Made by a program: the position numbers and the translations under genes. The notes below the pieces were generated by a model. The model saw only the letters and a list, made by a program, of their open reading frames with translations. It did not search any database and was not told the DNA's origin. A DNA stretch of 64,000 nucleotides from JAJRXR01 sp041402005 (GTDB lineage: Bacteria; Planctomycetota; Phycisphaerae; Phycisphaerales; UBA1924): the NCBI GenBank assembly GCA_041402005.1, contig JAWKTB010000004.1, forward strand, positions 62,001 to 126,000, in the 5' to 3' direction. Below, piece by piece: positions 17,201 through 26,453 of the stretch. Position 1 is the stretch's first letter. Each line of letters starts with the position of its first letter.

Positions 17201-20200
17201 GGTTCTGCGTGCCGGGGATCCGCTGCAGCTCGTCGCCCCGCCTGAACAGATCCTCGACGATCGCGCGGATGCGAGCCGCCGAGGCGTTCTCGAGGGGGAA
17301 CACGCGGAGCGTGACCGCCTCACCAACCGGGATTGAATCGAAGGTCTTGATCAGCTCGGCGACCGCCATCGTGTTGCCGATCGACGACGAGACGATGACC
17401 GAGTTGCTCTGCGTGTCCGCAATGACGCGGATCGGGCGCGACAGATCGAGTCGCACCGCCGGCTCGTCCATGCCGCCATTGACGAGGTTCAGGCGGCGGA
17501 TCTGCTCGACGAGCCCCTCGGCGGCGCCCGAGTGCTCCGCGTCCGCGCTCGGCGTGAGCATCTGCTGCAACAGCGCCGCCAGGCGGTCCGCCTGAGCCGT
17601 TTTCAGGCGCATGATCTTCACGTGCTCGTCAGCCAGCCCTGGGGCCTTGTCGAGTTCCTTGACCAGTCGCTCGATCGTCCTCGCGTCCGCCGGGTTGGCC
17701 AGGACGCTGATCCCTCGGCGCGTCGTCAGCGCGACCAGACGCACCGGCTCACTCACCAGCCCCGGGCGGTCGTCCGGCTGCGCCTGCGTGACCCCCAGCG
17801 CCGTCAGGTGGCGGATGATGTCGGAGGGCGCGTTGTTCTCCAGGTCGATGATCGTGACGTTCTGCCCGATCCCGCCGGTTCGCGCGTCGGCGCCATCGCC
17901 CTCGTCGGGCGCCGCCGCCCCGTCCAGTTGCTCGACGATCTTGGCGATCTGCTCGTGGAGCGTCTCGCTCGCCGCGACCACGAGGCTGTTGGTCCCCCGG
18001 TCGATCTGGACCGTGAACGCCTCGCCCCGCTGGCGGGCGATCGGCTGAAAGGTCTGCATGATCGTGTCGCGCATCCGGGCCGCCGGCGTGTTCTTGAGCG
18101 CGATCACGCGGGGCAGCGCCTCGGCGGTCGCCGCCTGCGCCTGCAGTCGATCCGCCAACGCCTCGATCTGCTCGAACTCCTCGTCCTCCGCACGAACGAT
18201 GATGACGTTGCTCGCGTCGTCGCCGTAGATCATCACCCGACGCGGGTTCTCCGGGTCGTCCTCCGCCAGGAAGACCCGGCGCACCGCCTCGGCGAGCGTC
18301 GATGCCCGCCCGCTCGACAGCGCGATCAGCCTCGCCTCGGGCAGCTTCAGGATGTCAGGCACGTCCATCTGCTTGACGATCTCGCGGATCCGCTCGAGCT
18401 CCTGACGCCCCGCGAAGATCACCAGCGAGTTCGTCTCACGTTCCGCCGACACCGTCGGCACGCCCTCCGCGTCAATCAGCACCGACGGCGGGCGAACAGT
18501 GTCCTGGCGACTGTCGTTGCGCCGCTGCTGGGCTTCGAGGCGCACACGCTCCTGATCGAGCTGGTTCTGCAGGGGCGCCCGGAAGCCCTCGTTGAGCGCC
18601 CGAGCCACGCTGACCGCGCTCACGTGTTTGAGCTGGATCACGACGAGCTGCTGCGTCGTGTCATATTCGGGCGTGTCGAGCTTGGCGAGCAGGCTCCGCA
18701 GCCCTTCCCAGATCTCCTCGCCCGCGCTGACCACCAGCGAGTTCGACGCCGGGTCGGCGACGATCGTCACGTTCCGCTCCGCCGGCGTGTTCGCCTCCTG
18801 GGCGTAGGGGCCGTAGAAGACGCCCAGCGCCTTGCGGACCTGCTCGGCCTGGGCAAACTCGAGCTTGATGAACTCGGTCGTCCGCTTGCCCTGCAGGGGC
18901 TGGTCGAGCTGCTCGATGACGGACTCGATGAACTTGAGCTCGTCCGCGGTCGCCGTCACGCTCAGCACGTCGTCGTTCACGCTCGGGTCGAGCACCGGCG
19001 CCGGCTCGCCCTCGGCACGCGGGCGGTTGCGCACCAGCGCCCGGATCGAGACCGCCACGTCGTACGCCGCGGCGTGCTCCAGACGGAACTGACGGAACTC
19101 GACGGGCGGGCGGGGCGTCTCGACGTCCAGCAGCGCGATCTGCTTCTTCGCGACCTCCAGCGCCTCCGGCGTGCCCGTCAGCATGATCGAGTTGGTCCGG
19201 GTCACCGGCGTGACCTGCACCTGCACGCCCTCGGGCAAGGCGCCCGACAGCTCCCGCGCCACCTCCGTCGCCCGCGCGTTGTCGAGCTGCACCGTCTCGA
19301 TCTGGTCGAGCGCCCCGGTCGCCTCGGCGATCTGCCTGATCTGCTCGACCGCCTCCTCGACCCTCGCCTTGGCGCCGATCAGGAGCAGCAGGTTCCGCGT
19401 CCGATCGACTTCCACCGAGACCGCGTCGGGATCGGTCCCCATCCACCAGCGCCAGTTCGGGTTGCTCGTCGCCCCCTCGATGATCCGCTGCAGCGCCCCC
19501 AGGTCCGCGCCCTGGGCGCGCACCGCGCGCACGACCCGCTCGCCCGCGTCGCCCGTCGACGCGTCCAGCTCCGCGACGATCCGCTCCATCAGCGCCATCG
19601 TCTCGCCCTGGCCCAGCAGCAGGACCGTGTTCGTCCGGTCGTTCACCTCGACGAGCATCCGGTCCTCGTGCGTGTCCTGGCCGCCCCGGAAGTAGCTCGA
19701 CCGCTCCCACTGCAGCTCGTACGAGATGTTCTGCACCGTCTGGCGGATGTCCGACGCCCGCGCGTTCTTGAGCTGGATGACCTTGTACTGCAGCTCCTTC
19801 GCCTCAGCCGGCGCGTCGAACTGCCTCGCCAACTCCGCGAGCTGCTCGTAGTCCTCGTCGGCCGCCGCGATGACGAGCGTGCCCGAGCGACGATCCCCGA
19901 TGATCGCCGCGCCCCCGCCCTGACGCGAGCCGCGCCCGGCGCTCAGACGCATCCGCTCGCGAAAGAAGTCCTGGAGAGAGCGGGCGACGTTCTGCGCGTC
20001 CGCCCGCTCGAGCTTGATCGACCGCACCGGGTACGCCGCGGTCTCCGCCGTGTCCACCTGCTCGACGATCTCGCGGATCTGGGCCAGATCCTCTTTCGGC
20101 GCCCGCACGACGAATACCCCGGTCGTGTCCTGTGCCGAGATCAGCACCTTCTCCGCCTTCGCCGGGTCCTTGCCGACGACGACCTGCTGGATGATCTGCT

Positions 20201-23200
20201 GCACCGCGCTCGGGCGGGCGAGCTGCAGCGGGATGATCGCCAGCTCGAGGTCCGGGTCCGCCAGCGAAACGTCGGCGGCCTGGATGAGCTGCGCGACCTC
20301 CTCGTGCTGCTCCGCGGACGCCGTCACGAACAGCGAGTTCGTCCGATCGTCCGCGACGAACCGAGCCCGCGTCTGCTCTCGCGCCGAAGGGCCCTGCCGT
20401 TGTGCATCAAAGAGCGTTTGCAGCGTCCGCCACAGCTCGTTCGCGTCCGCGTTGTTCAGCGTGTACTGCCTGATCGCCAAGCGGTCCCGGTCGGGTGTCT
20501 GGTCGATCAGCGAGACGAACCGGTCGATCAGGGGCATCGATCCCGTCGGCGCCGTCACGATCAGCGACGTCTCGTTCGGGTCCATCGTCACGCTCACCCG
20601 CTGCGGGTCGATCACCTTTCGGACGATGTTCCCCTGCTCGTCAGCAACGCTCAGCTCCAGTGTGCGCACGCGCCGAGCCTGACGCCCCTGTGGCGTCGGG
20701 CTGACGAGATCCCTCACCGCCGCCAGCGCCGACCGTCCGGTGACGTTTGCCAGCGGAAAGACCTTGACCTCCAGCTCGTCCGCCTTGTCCAGACGGCTGA
20801 GCCCCGCGATCAACTCTCGCACGCTCGTGAAGTCCGTCTCGTTCGCCCAGACGATCAACGCCCGCCCGTCGGGGTCGGCGGCGACTGACACGCGACCCGT
20901 AAATCCGCCCGGATTACGCGCGTTCGCCTGCCCGACCTGCCAGACCGTCTGCTGCACGACCTGCGCGACACGACCGGCGTCGCTCGAATCGGGCAGCTCG
21001 ACGATCCGCACGCCCGTCGGCTCGGTCGGCATCTGGCGTTCGAGTTCCGCGGCGAGCGACGCGATCCGCTCGGTCAGGCGGGGCGAGCCCACGACCATCA
21101 GTGTGTTGGTCACCGGATCGACTGCGATCGTGACCGTCGGCTCGGCCTCACCCGCGCCACCCCCCGCGACCGGCTGCGTCCCCAGCAGCGTGACGAGGGA
21201 GCGCACGACCCCGCCCAGCACCGGCTGGAACCCGCGCGGCGTCGCCGAGCTCGACGGCCCCTCGTCTGACTTGCCCGTCTCCCCCTCGTCCGGCTCCGAG
21301 AGCAACTGATCCGCCGTGATGACCTCGACCTTGACGCCCCCACGCTCCTCCAGCAACTTCTTGAGCGTCCGCGCCATCTCCGCCGCGTCCACGCGCGAGC
21401 GGTCGAGCGTGATCATCCGCACCTGTGACCGCGTCGCGAGCGTCGCCTTGTCGAGGTGGGCCGCCAGCGAATCGATCAGCTCGAGCTGCTCGCCCGTGCC
21501 GCGCACGATCAGCGAGTTGCTCGACGAGTCCACTCGCACCGTCGGCGCGGGCGTCGTCGTCTCGGCGTCCGCGAACAGCGCCTCGACGTTCGTCGCCAGC
21601 TCCCGCGCGTCCGCGTTCATCAGCGTGATCACGCGGACCGACCGCTCGCCCCCGGGCCCGGTCTTCGTGTCGACATCGAGTCCGGAGATCATCTGCTCGG
21701 CCAACTCGAGCATCGGCAAGGGCGCGCTGATGATCAGCGCGTTCAGCCGCGGTTCGGCCGCCACCTTCACCCCCGCGAAGTCGGGCGTCTGGCCCCGGTT
21801 GGTCATGTTGAGCGCGAGCTGCCACCGCCCCCAGTCGGGCGCGACGGAGAAGATCGTCTCCTTGGTCAGCACCCGCTCGACGATCGGCGCGATCGTGTCC
21901 GCCCGCGCGTGCTCCAGGAAGATCGTCCGCACGCCCACCCCGCCCGGCTCGACCGCGACCGCATCCATCGACTCGATCAGCCCCGCCGCCGTCTCCAGCC
22001 GCTCGTGCGACGCCGCGACCACCACCGAGTTGCTCGACGCCTCGGCCCGGATCGACGGTCGCGGCTCGCCCGGACGCAGACCCAAGGCCATCGCATCCGT
22101 CAGCGACCGCGCCACTGACTCGGCGTCCCCCTCCTTGAGGCGGAACACACGCACCTCGACCGCCGCCGACGGCGCCGGCTTGTCGAGCGCCTCGATCAGC
22201 TCCGCCGCCAGGGGCATCAGCGCCGACGCCGCGCTCACGTACACGCGCGACGTCCCAGCGTCCGGGTACAGCCCCGGGTTCGGGATCGGCGCCCCCGCCC
22301 GACGCGCCCGCTCCAGCTCCTCGGGCCAGCGCGACCGGTCGCCCAGCACCTGTTGCACGATCCGCGCCACCGCGTTCACGTCCGCGTGTTCCAGGTCGAA
22401 CGAGCGCACCTCCGCCAGCGGCATCGCGACCGTCAGGTCGTCCTGCTCGCCCAGCAGGCGCACCGCCTCCTCGACTTGCGCCTCCTCGCCGATGACGACC
22501 ACGCTCCCGGTCGCCGGCTCTGGCGTGAGCTCCAGGGGACGACGCCCCTGGGGCATCGTCTCGCGCACGATGCGGGCAACCGATTGCGCCAGACGCGCCG
22601 GGTCACCCTTGGCCGGCGTGAAGATCTGCACCGTCCGACCCGCCTCCTCGTCCGGCTGATCCAGACGCTCGATCACGGACCGGGCCAGCTCGATCGTGGA
22701 CGTCGGACCCGACACGATGAGTGAGTTCGTCCGGTGCTCGCTCTCGACGCGGATCTTGGGCTCCTCGGGCCATTGCCCGCGGTTGTACCGCAGCCGCAAC
22801 GCCAGCACGCGCGGATCCGTCTGCTGCTGATCCACGAGCAGGCGCTGCACCGTCGGCGCGATCGACGTCGCGTCGGCGTGCTCGAGCGCGAACGTCTCGA
22901 TCGACGGTTTCTCCGGGTCGAACGCCTGACGGTCCAGGGGCTCGACCAGCTCCTCGACCTTCTTCAGGTCCGCCTCGGCGCCCGTCAGCAGCAACGCGTT
23001 CGACCCCGCCGCCGCCACGACCCGGACCATCCCGCCCGAGGGCAGCTCGATCCCGGGCAGCGCCTGGTTCACCGTCTGCGCCACCTGCCCCGCCTCGGCG
23101 TACGTCAGCGGGATCACCTTGATCACCGCCTGCCCGACGCTCGCCGCCTCGGTGTCGAGAGCGTCGATGAGCTGCTTGGCGATCTCGTGAATCGACTCGG

Positions 23201-25403
23201 GCGCCGAGATGATCAGCGTGTTGGTCGTGTGGTCCGACTCGACCTGGAGCAACTGCTGACCACGCGTCGCGACGCCCTCGTCCGCGAGCTGCTCACGGAG
23301 GCGAGTCTCGAGCAGACGAGACAGCAAGGGCGCCAGTCGGTCCGCCCGCGCGTGCTCCAGCGTGTAGAGCTGCAACCGCGTCGGCGGCACGCCGTTGTCG
23401 CCGTCCAGCTCCTTGATCAACGACTCGATCTTCTCGAACGCCTCGCCCGGGCCCCACACAAGCAGGGTCCGGCTCGACGGCTCGTAGCTCGTCGTCACCC
23501 CGGGACGCCCCGAGGGCACGAGCGCCCCCCGCGACGCCAGGTCCCCGATCGCCCGCATCAACGCCCCGGGATCCGCCCGGCGCACGCGGTACGTCCGAAG
23601 CTCCACGTCCGACCCCAGCGCCTCGGTGTCGAGCTGCTTGACGAGCCCGGCGATCGTCTCGTGCTGCTCCGGACGCGCGCGCACGACGAGACTGTCCAGT
23701 TCGTCGAACGCCTCGAACTCCGGCGCCCGGTACACCCCGTCCCCGGTGTCCAGCACCAGGCGGGCCATCCGCGACAGCCGTCCCGACAGCTCGCTCGGGC
23801 GCGCATGCGCCAGGCGGTACGTCCTCGTCTCCAGGTCCGAGTTCGCCTGCGTCTCGATCGAGCGCAGCAGCTTCTCGTAGCGCGCGACGCCCGCCCCCGA
23901 GCCGACGAGCGTCACCGTCCGCGAGCCCTCGTCCAAGATCGCGCGCACGGGGTCGCGTTCCGAGTCGCCCGTCAGCTTCTCCAGGGAGTCCGCCATCGCG
24001 ACCATCTGCTTCGCATCGCCACCGCTCAAGCGCACGAGCCTCGCCTCGCGGTCCCGCTCGGGCGCCGCGTCCAGTTCGTGCAGCAGCGACTCGAGCGCCG
24101 CGACGTCCGCCGCCGGGCCGGCGACGACCATCCCCTCGCCACTGGGCGCGGGCGCGAACCGGAGCACCGCGACCTGCCTGGGCGTCAGCACCCGACGGGC
24201 GATCTGGTCCGCCTGGCGCGCGTCCATGTGCGACAGCCCGATCACCCGCGCCGCCCGCACCGCGTCCCCGGCATCTGGCGAGCCCAGCCCCGGGTCGATC
24301 TCCTCGAGCGCCCGCCTGGCCTGGACCAACACGTCCGCGTGCGCCAGCACGATCAGCTTGCCGAGCTCCGGCAGGGCCTGGATCCTGGGCTGACGATCGG
24401 CGTTCTCGTCCTTGAACAGCTCCTGAAGCTGGCGGGCCGCGGCGTTCGGGTCGGCCCCCGTGAGCGTGAACGCCATCAGCTGGCGATCTCCCCCGACGCC
24501 CTCGCCCGTGTCCAGCAGCGCGACCAGCTCCTCGACCGCCTCCATCCGCTGACTCGGCCCGACGACGATCACCGCGCGCAGGCGGTCGTCCGGCTGGATC
24601 TTCAGGGGCGGCTTGGTCACATCGTCCACGACGTGCGGCTGCCCGTTCTTGTCCATCTCGATCGCCTGCCCACGCTCGGGCACCAGCGCCCGCAACGCGT
24701 CCGCCAGCTTGTTCGGCTCCGCGTGCCGGAGCGGGAACACCCGGAAGTCCAGGTCCGATGGACGAACCGCGTCGATCTGGCTCACGATCTCGCGGATGCG
24801 ACGGCACTGCCCCGCCGTCTCCACCACGATCAGCATGTTCTGCGTGTCGAACGCCTGCACCATCCCCGGCGCCTTCACCAGGGGCGTGATCCGCTCGGCG
24901 ACCTGCGACGCGATCGCGTTGTTCAGCGGGATGTAGACCGTCAAAAACTCGCTCTGATCGACCTGGTCGAGGTCTCCCTGCCCGACCACGGGCGTCGGGC
25001 TCCTCGCCGCGTCCTCCAATGTGCGCAGATAGAGGTACTTGTCCTCCCGCTCCAGACGCAGGTTGTGCATCCGGAGGTTGAGGTTCAGGATCTCGAGCGC
25101 CTCCTCGAGCGAGTAGTCCGCCGCCGAGATGAAGGTCATCCCCCCCTGGGGCGGGTCGGCCTCGCGGATGACGGGCAGACCCGTCTGGCGCGCAAAGAAG
25201 TTGAGCACCTCGGCGAAGGGCGCCTCGATGAAGTTGAAGCGGATCCGCCCCTCGCTGGGCGCCGACGTCGTCGCGGGCGCGGGGCTGTCCGTTGGAGCGG
25301 GCTTGGCGGGCGCCTCGCCCTGGGCGTACACAGACCCCGCGAGCCCGGCCGCCGCCGCCAGGCTCCACGCCACAACCGCTCGCGCTCTTGGTTGGCGATG
25401 CAT
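14169..25403 (-). CDS. gspD: Giant T2SS secretin (GspD-like) with about 39 N1-like domains
   Basis: About 3,744 residues; GspD is usually 650-750. A Sec signal peptide (cut after SVYA, about residue 27) and a Pro/Ala linker lead to one N0 domain (about 53-125). From about 150 to 3,417 I can mark about 39 consecutive N1/secretin_N-like segments, averaging about 84 residues. Each starts with a strand such as VRVIPLEHADA, continues with a helix (A..V...L...F), then a strand ending in D.RTNSLIV, and ends with a helix (E....I..LI..LD). The secretin domain follows (from VMIQVLLAEV at about 3,418) with LSRPQVQVNDNERAFIQVGE and the gate-region motif VPLLGDIPLLGALF. An 80-residue tail, perhaps the S-domain, ends the protein. 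ATG 25403 is chosen because GGAG lies 6 bases upstream; GTG 25418 is also possible. Neighbours are gspF-M upstream and a lipoprotein downstream. No frameshift is seen over 11 kb. Confidence 0.95.
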   Translation of the reverse strand: MHRQPRARAVVAWSLAAAAGLAGSVYAQGEAPAKPAPTDSPAPATTSAPSEGRIRFNFIEAPFAEVLNFFARQTGLPVIREADPPQGGMTFISAADYSLEEALEILNLNLRMHNLRLEREDKYLYLRTLEDAARSPTPVVGQGDLDQVDQSEFLTVYIPLNNAIASQVAERITPLVKAPGMVQAFDTQNMLIVVETAGQCRRIREIVSQIDAVRPSDLDFRVFPLRHAEPNKLADALRALVPERGQAIEMDKNGQPHVVDDVTKPPLKIQPDDRLRAVIVVGPSQRMEAVEELVALLDTGEGVGGDRQLMAFTLTGADPNAAARQLQELFKDENADRQPRIQALPELGKLIVLAHADVLVQARRALEEIDPGLGSPDAGDAVRAARVIGLSHMDARQADQIARRVLTPRQVAVLRFAPAPSGEGMVVAGPAADVAALESLLHELDAAPERDREARLVRLSGGDAKQMVAMADSLEKLTGDSERDPVRAILDEGSRTVTLVGSGAGVARYEKLLRSIETQANSDLETRTYRLAHARPSELSGRLSRMARLVLDTGDGVYRAPEFEAFDELDSLVVRARPEQHETIAGLVKQLDTEALGSDVELRTYRVRRADPGALMRAIGDLASRGALVPSGRPGVTTSYEPSSRTLLVWGPGEAFEKIESLIKELDGDNGVPPTRLQLYTLEHARADRLAPLLSRLLETRLREQLADEGVATRGQQLLQVESDHTTNTLIISAPESIHEIAKQLIDALDTEAASVGQAVIKVIPLTYAEAGQVAQTVNQALPGIELPSGGMVRVVAAAGSNALLLTGAEADLKKVEELVEPLDRQAFDPEKPSIETFALEHADATSIAPTVQRLLVDQQQTDPRVLALRLRYNRGQWPEEPKIRVESEHRTNSLIVSGPTSTIELARSVIERLDQPDEEAGRTVQIFTPAKGDPARLAQSVARIVRETMPQGRRPLELTPEPATGSVVVIGEEAQVEEAVRLLGEQDDLTVAMPLAEVRSFDLEHADVNAVARIVQQVLGDRSRWPEELERARRAGAPIPNPGLYPDAGTSRVYVSAASALMPLAAELIEALDKPAPSAAVEVRVFRLKEGDAESVARSLTDAMALGLRPGEPRPSIRAEASSNSVVVAASHERLETAAGLIESMDAVAVEPGGVGVRTIFLEHARADTIAPIVERVLTKETIFSVAPDWGRWQLALNMTNRGQTPDFAGVKVAAEPRLNALIISAPLPMLELAEQMISGLDVDTKTGPGGERSVRVITLMNADARELATNVEALFADAETTTPAPTVRVDSSSNSLIVRGTGEQLELIDSLAAHLDKATLATRSQVRMITLDRSRVDAAEMARTLKKLLEERGGVKVEVITADQLLSEPDEGETGKSDEGPSSSATPRGFQPVLGGVVRSLVTLLGTQPVAGGGAGEAEPTVTIAVDPVTNTLMVVGSPRLTERIASLAAELERQMPTEPTGVRIVELPDSSDAGRVAQVVQQTVWQVGQANARNPGGFTGRVSVAADPDGRALIVWANETDFTSVRELIAGLSRLDKADELEVKVFPLANVTGRSALAAVRDLVSPTPQGRQARRVRTLELSVADEQGNIVRKVIDPQRVSVTMDPNETSLIVTAPTGSMPLIDRFVSLIDQTPDRDRLAIRQYTLNNADANELWRTLQTLFDAQRQGPSAREQTRARFVADDRTNSLFVTASAEQHEEVAQLIQAADVSLADPDLELAIIPLQLARPSAVQQIIQQVVVGKDPAKAEKVLISAQDTTGVFVVRAPKEDLAQIREIVEQVDTAETAAYPVRSIKLERADAQNVARSLQDFFRERMRLSAGRGSRQGGGAAIIGDRRSGTLVIAAADEDYEQLAELARQFDAPAEAKELQYKVIQLKNARASDIRQTVQNISYELQWERSSYFRGGQDTHEDRMLVEVNDRTNTVLLLGQGETMALMERIVAELDASTGDAGERVVRAVRAQGADLGALQRIIEGATSNPNWRWWMGTDPDAVSVEVDRTRNLLLLIGAKARVEEAVEQIRQIAEATGALDQIETVQLDNARATEVARELSGALPEGVQVQVTPVTRTNSIMLTGTPEALEVAKKQIALLDVETPRPPVEFRQFRLEHAAAYDVAVSIRALVRNRPRAEGEPAPVLDPSVNDDVLSVTATADELKFIESVIEQLDQPLQGKRTTEFIKLEFAQAEQVRKALGVFYGPYAQEANTPAERNVTIVADPASNSLVVSAGEEIWEGLRSLLAKLDTPEYDTTQQLVVIQLKHVSAVSVARALNEGFRAPLQNQLDQERVRLEAQQRRNDSRQDTVRPPSVLIDAEGVPTVSAERETNSLVIFAGRQELERIREIVKQMDVPDILKLPEARLIALSSGRASTLAEAVRRVFLAEDDPENPRRVMIYGDDASNVIIVRAEDEEFEQIEALADRLQAQAATAEALPRVIALKNTPAARMRDTIMQTFQPIARQRGEAFTVQIDRGTNSLVVAASETLHEQIAKIVEQLDGAAAPDEGDGADARTGGIGQNVTIIDLENNAPSDIIRHLTALGVTQAQPDDRPGLVSEPVRLVALTTRRGISVLANPADARTIERLVKELDKAPGLADEHVKIMRLKTAQADRLAALLQQMLTPSADAEHSGAAEGLVEQIRRLNLVNGGMDEPAVRLDLSRPIRVIADTQSNSVIVSSSIGNTMAVAELIKTFDSIPVGEAVTLRVFPLENASAARIRAIVEDLFRRGDELQRIPGTQNRGMPPTTVGRALVGPIVVTADERTNALVVAGPEEAVALVEVLLKDLDDGNMERGWIETSVIPLEYADAVSLAQKLRAVLVQGMGDTPDAVGLRTQVGRLRVALSGGDGAVTGDRFARMDSLVIEAEENLNALIVLGTDGNIAVIRELVKLMDVEQASASNTVRVIPLEHAAAERVAGIISDVFSQRQSARTQRPEDRVIVSVDARTNALVVSTSPRSFAILQGLLRTLDTEEARFAVGLHVIPVTGSDVERLAPKIQRLMRERIDASRNRGGRESPLDVFQVEAEPASNSLIVACSDENLELVKELVATLTTGDVEVADAERTALISIKTPGLAPDIARTITELYVAKENEKRGQRSVGVVANERMNALIASGTEEDIAAIRGLVAQLDQAPVELLQDVRRVRLDSAGAREIVDLIESVLAGRPIGGGRGGPSATRIRVFKEQLESAAAEATLDGTLREHVTLTPDPRTNSVLIKAPPELMDLIVTMIHDLDAETRGDRVIEQFRLVNADAGQMQLLLVQLFNLRQNGDRYVLAPTGPEQPDEFESGTFTPIADERQELSITIDRRTNTLLVSGTREYLDEVRKVVTQLDSIEATERERLVYHLRNTKATDIAETLQSYFSGERELRRSTLGPQLTGSLARELEQEVTVVGDERSNKLVISASPRYIETVAQIVEELDSAPPQVMIQVLLAEVTLDDSKEFGIDVSIGGVLQEGEGVADLTNRSKIGGDGYVLQKLAAGAGVATALGVPNFSVASADFGLLIRALQEQGKLEVLSRPQVQVNDNERAFIQVGENIGITDGVERRDTGGTTAIVRREDVGIILEVVPSISADGFVRMEITPEISTLSDRTTEIGDDFAAPIITQRRVETTVTVKDGQTVVIGGLMQSTDQLRKTKVPLLGDIPLLGALFRSQKQSSVKTELLVILTPYVIPGDSVMAGDRQNKLTEHALDMLEDPSKIRDVLENEHKIPMDESDETGFGDVMRLLPAPHGAQSWKERLKNNGSIGNDDSPR

Positions 25404-25472
25404 CGCGTGCTCCGTCACGTGCGCTCGGGGCGAGCGCGGGCCGTCCTGGCCCTGCGCCGCCCAGTCTACTCC

Positions 25473-26453
25473 CTAGTCCTCCAGCCCGCGTCGCTCCGCG
25501 AGCGTCCGTCCAAGCTCGATCTCGAACCGCCTGCCCTCAATCACGAAGACCCCCAGTTCCCCCTGTCCGCCTTCGAAAACAGCCCCCTCCACCGCCTCGC
25601 CAGGGGTCAGGACCATCGACTGGCCCGAGGGTCCCACCACGATCGCCTCGGCGTGGTCGGTCGTCGTCAGACCCGCCAGGCGCCAGGCCTCGTAGGCGGG
25701 CGGGCGAGGCGCCTGGACGACTCGGGTCGGTTCGATGGCGATCGGTGTTGGCGCTGGGGGCGGGGGCGCCTTGAAGACGTTGCACGCCAGGATCGCCGTG
25801 ACCGCATCCTGCTCAGCAGGGGGCAGGGGCGCGAGCTCGGGCGAGTCCGCCTGCGGCCCCGCCGCCCCCAGGTCCGGGGCGAAGGCGATCGCGAAGTCCG
25901 CCTTGAAGTGGTACGTCTCGCGCTCGCGACCAATCGGCTGGATCGAGAATGCCTCGACGCGGTGGACCCAGTCCTGCGCGCGCATGGCCCCGAGCATCTT
26001 CAGAGAAGACTCGAGCGATCCGGTCCCCTCGACCCGTCCCCTGACGGCGTAGAAGTCGGGCTGCTCCGCCAGACGAGATCGCAGGGATTTCCACGCCCGG
26101 TCCAGACGGGTGTGCTCGACCGGGTTGGACACGCCCTTGGGGGCGGCGTTGGAGACGACGACGTCGCGCAGCCCGCTGGCCCGGGCCAACTCGCCCAGCC
26201 CCGCGCGAAGCTCGTGCTCGACGCGTTCTGTGTCGCGCCCGAGCGTCGTCCCGATCGCGTCCTGGAGACGCTGGCGGGCGCCACCCTGGGCCTCGATCGC
26301 CTTGTCGTACTGCTTGATGCCCGCCCTGGCCTCGGCGATGTCGCTCCGGAGCTTCGCCGCCTCGCGCAGGTACAGACGGTCGGCGCCGACGTACACCACC
26401 GCGAGCCCGGCGATCGCCGCGATCGAGAGGATGATCGCCCGCCGGGGGGTCAT
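25473..26453 (-). CDS. GspM/PilO-like protein fused to a GspC/PilP-like domain
   Basis: 326 residues. One N-terminal membrane helix (AIILSIAAIAGLAVVYVGA, about 6-24) is followed by a coiled-coil segment (about 29-95). A ferredoxin-like periplasmic domain (about 100-190) follows, including SLESSLKMLGAMRAQDWVHRVEAFSI, which matches PilO/GspM architecture. A Pro-rich linker with NVFKAPPPPAP (about 225-240) then leads to a small strand-rich domain (about 255-326: YEAWRLAGLTTTDHAEAIVV, LTPGEAVEGAVF) that resembles the HR domain of GspC or PilP. That domain is known to bind the N0 domain of the secretin. ATG overlaps the gspL stop (ATGA). No separate gspC is present in the operon, so this protein probably supplies that function. 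The giant gspD begins 54-70 bases downstream. Confidence 0.72.
   Translation of the reverse strand: MTPRRAIILSIAAIAGLAVVYVGADRLYLREAAKLRSDIAEARAGIKQYDKAIEAQGGARQRLQDAIGTTLGRDTERVEHELRAGLGELARASGLRDVVVSNAAPKGVSNPVEHTRLDRAWKSLRSRLAEQPDFYAVRGRVEGTGSLESSLKMLGAMRAQDWVHRVEAFSIQPIGRERETYHFKADFAIAFAPDLGAAGPQADSPELAPLPPAEQDAVTAILACNVFKAPPPPAPTPIAIEPTRVVQAPRPPAYEAWRLAGLTTTDHAEAIVVGPSGQSMVLTPGEAVEGAVFEGGQGELGVFVIEGRRFEIELGRTLAERRGLED

Noticed and set aside
14169..25403. Very long open frames on the plus strand opposite the giant secretin (for example 17,532-20,888 and 22,734-26,558)
   Set aside because: They mirror the repeat structure of the minus-strand gene, are rich in Arg/Leu/Asp/Val from reversed GC-rich codons, and show no domain, signal peptide or ribosome site. 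They are shadows of strong third-position GC bias.
14169..25403. Regular spacing of related segments, considered as a CRISPR-like or satellite repeat array
   Set aside because: The periodicity is at protein level only; the DNA of neighbouring units is too diverged for a repeat array and the frame is coding throughout.
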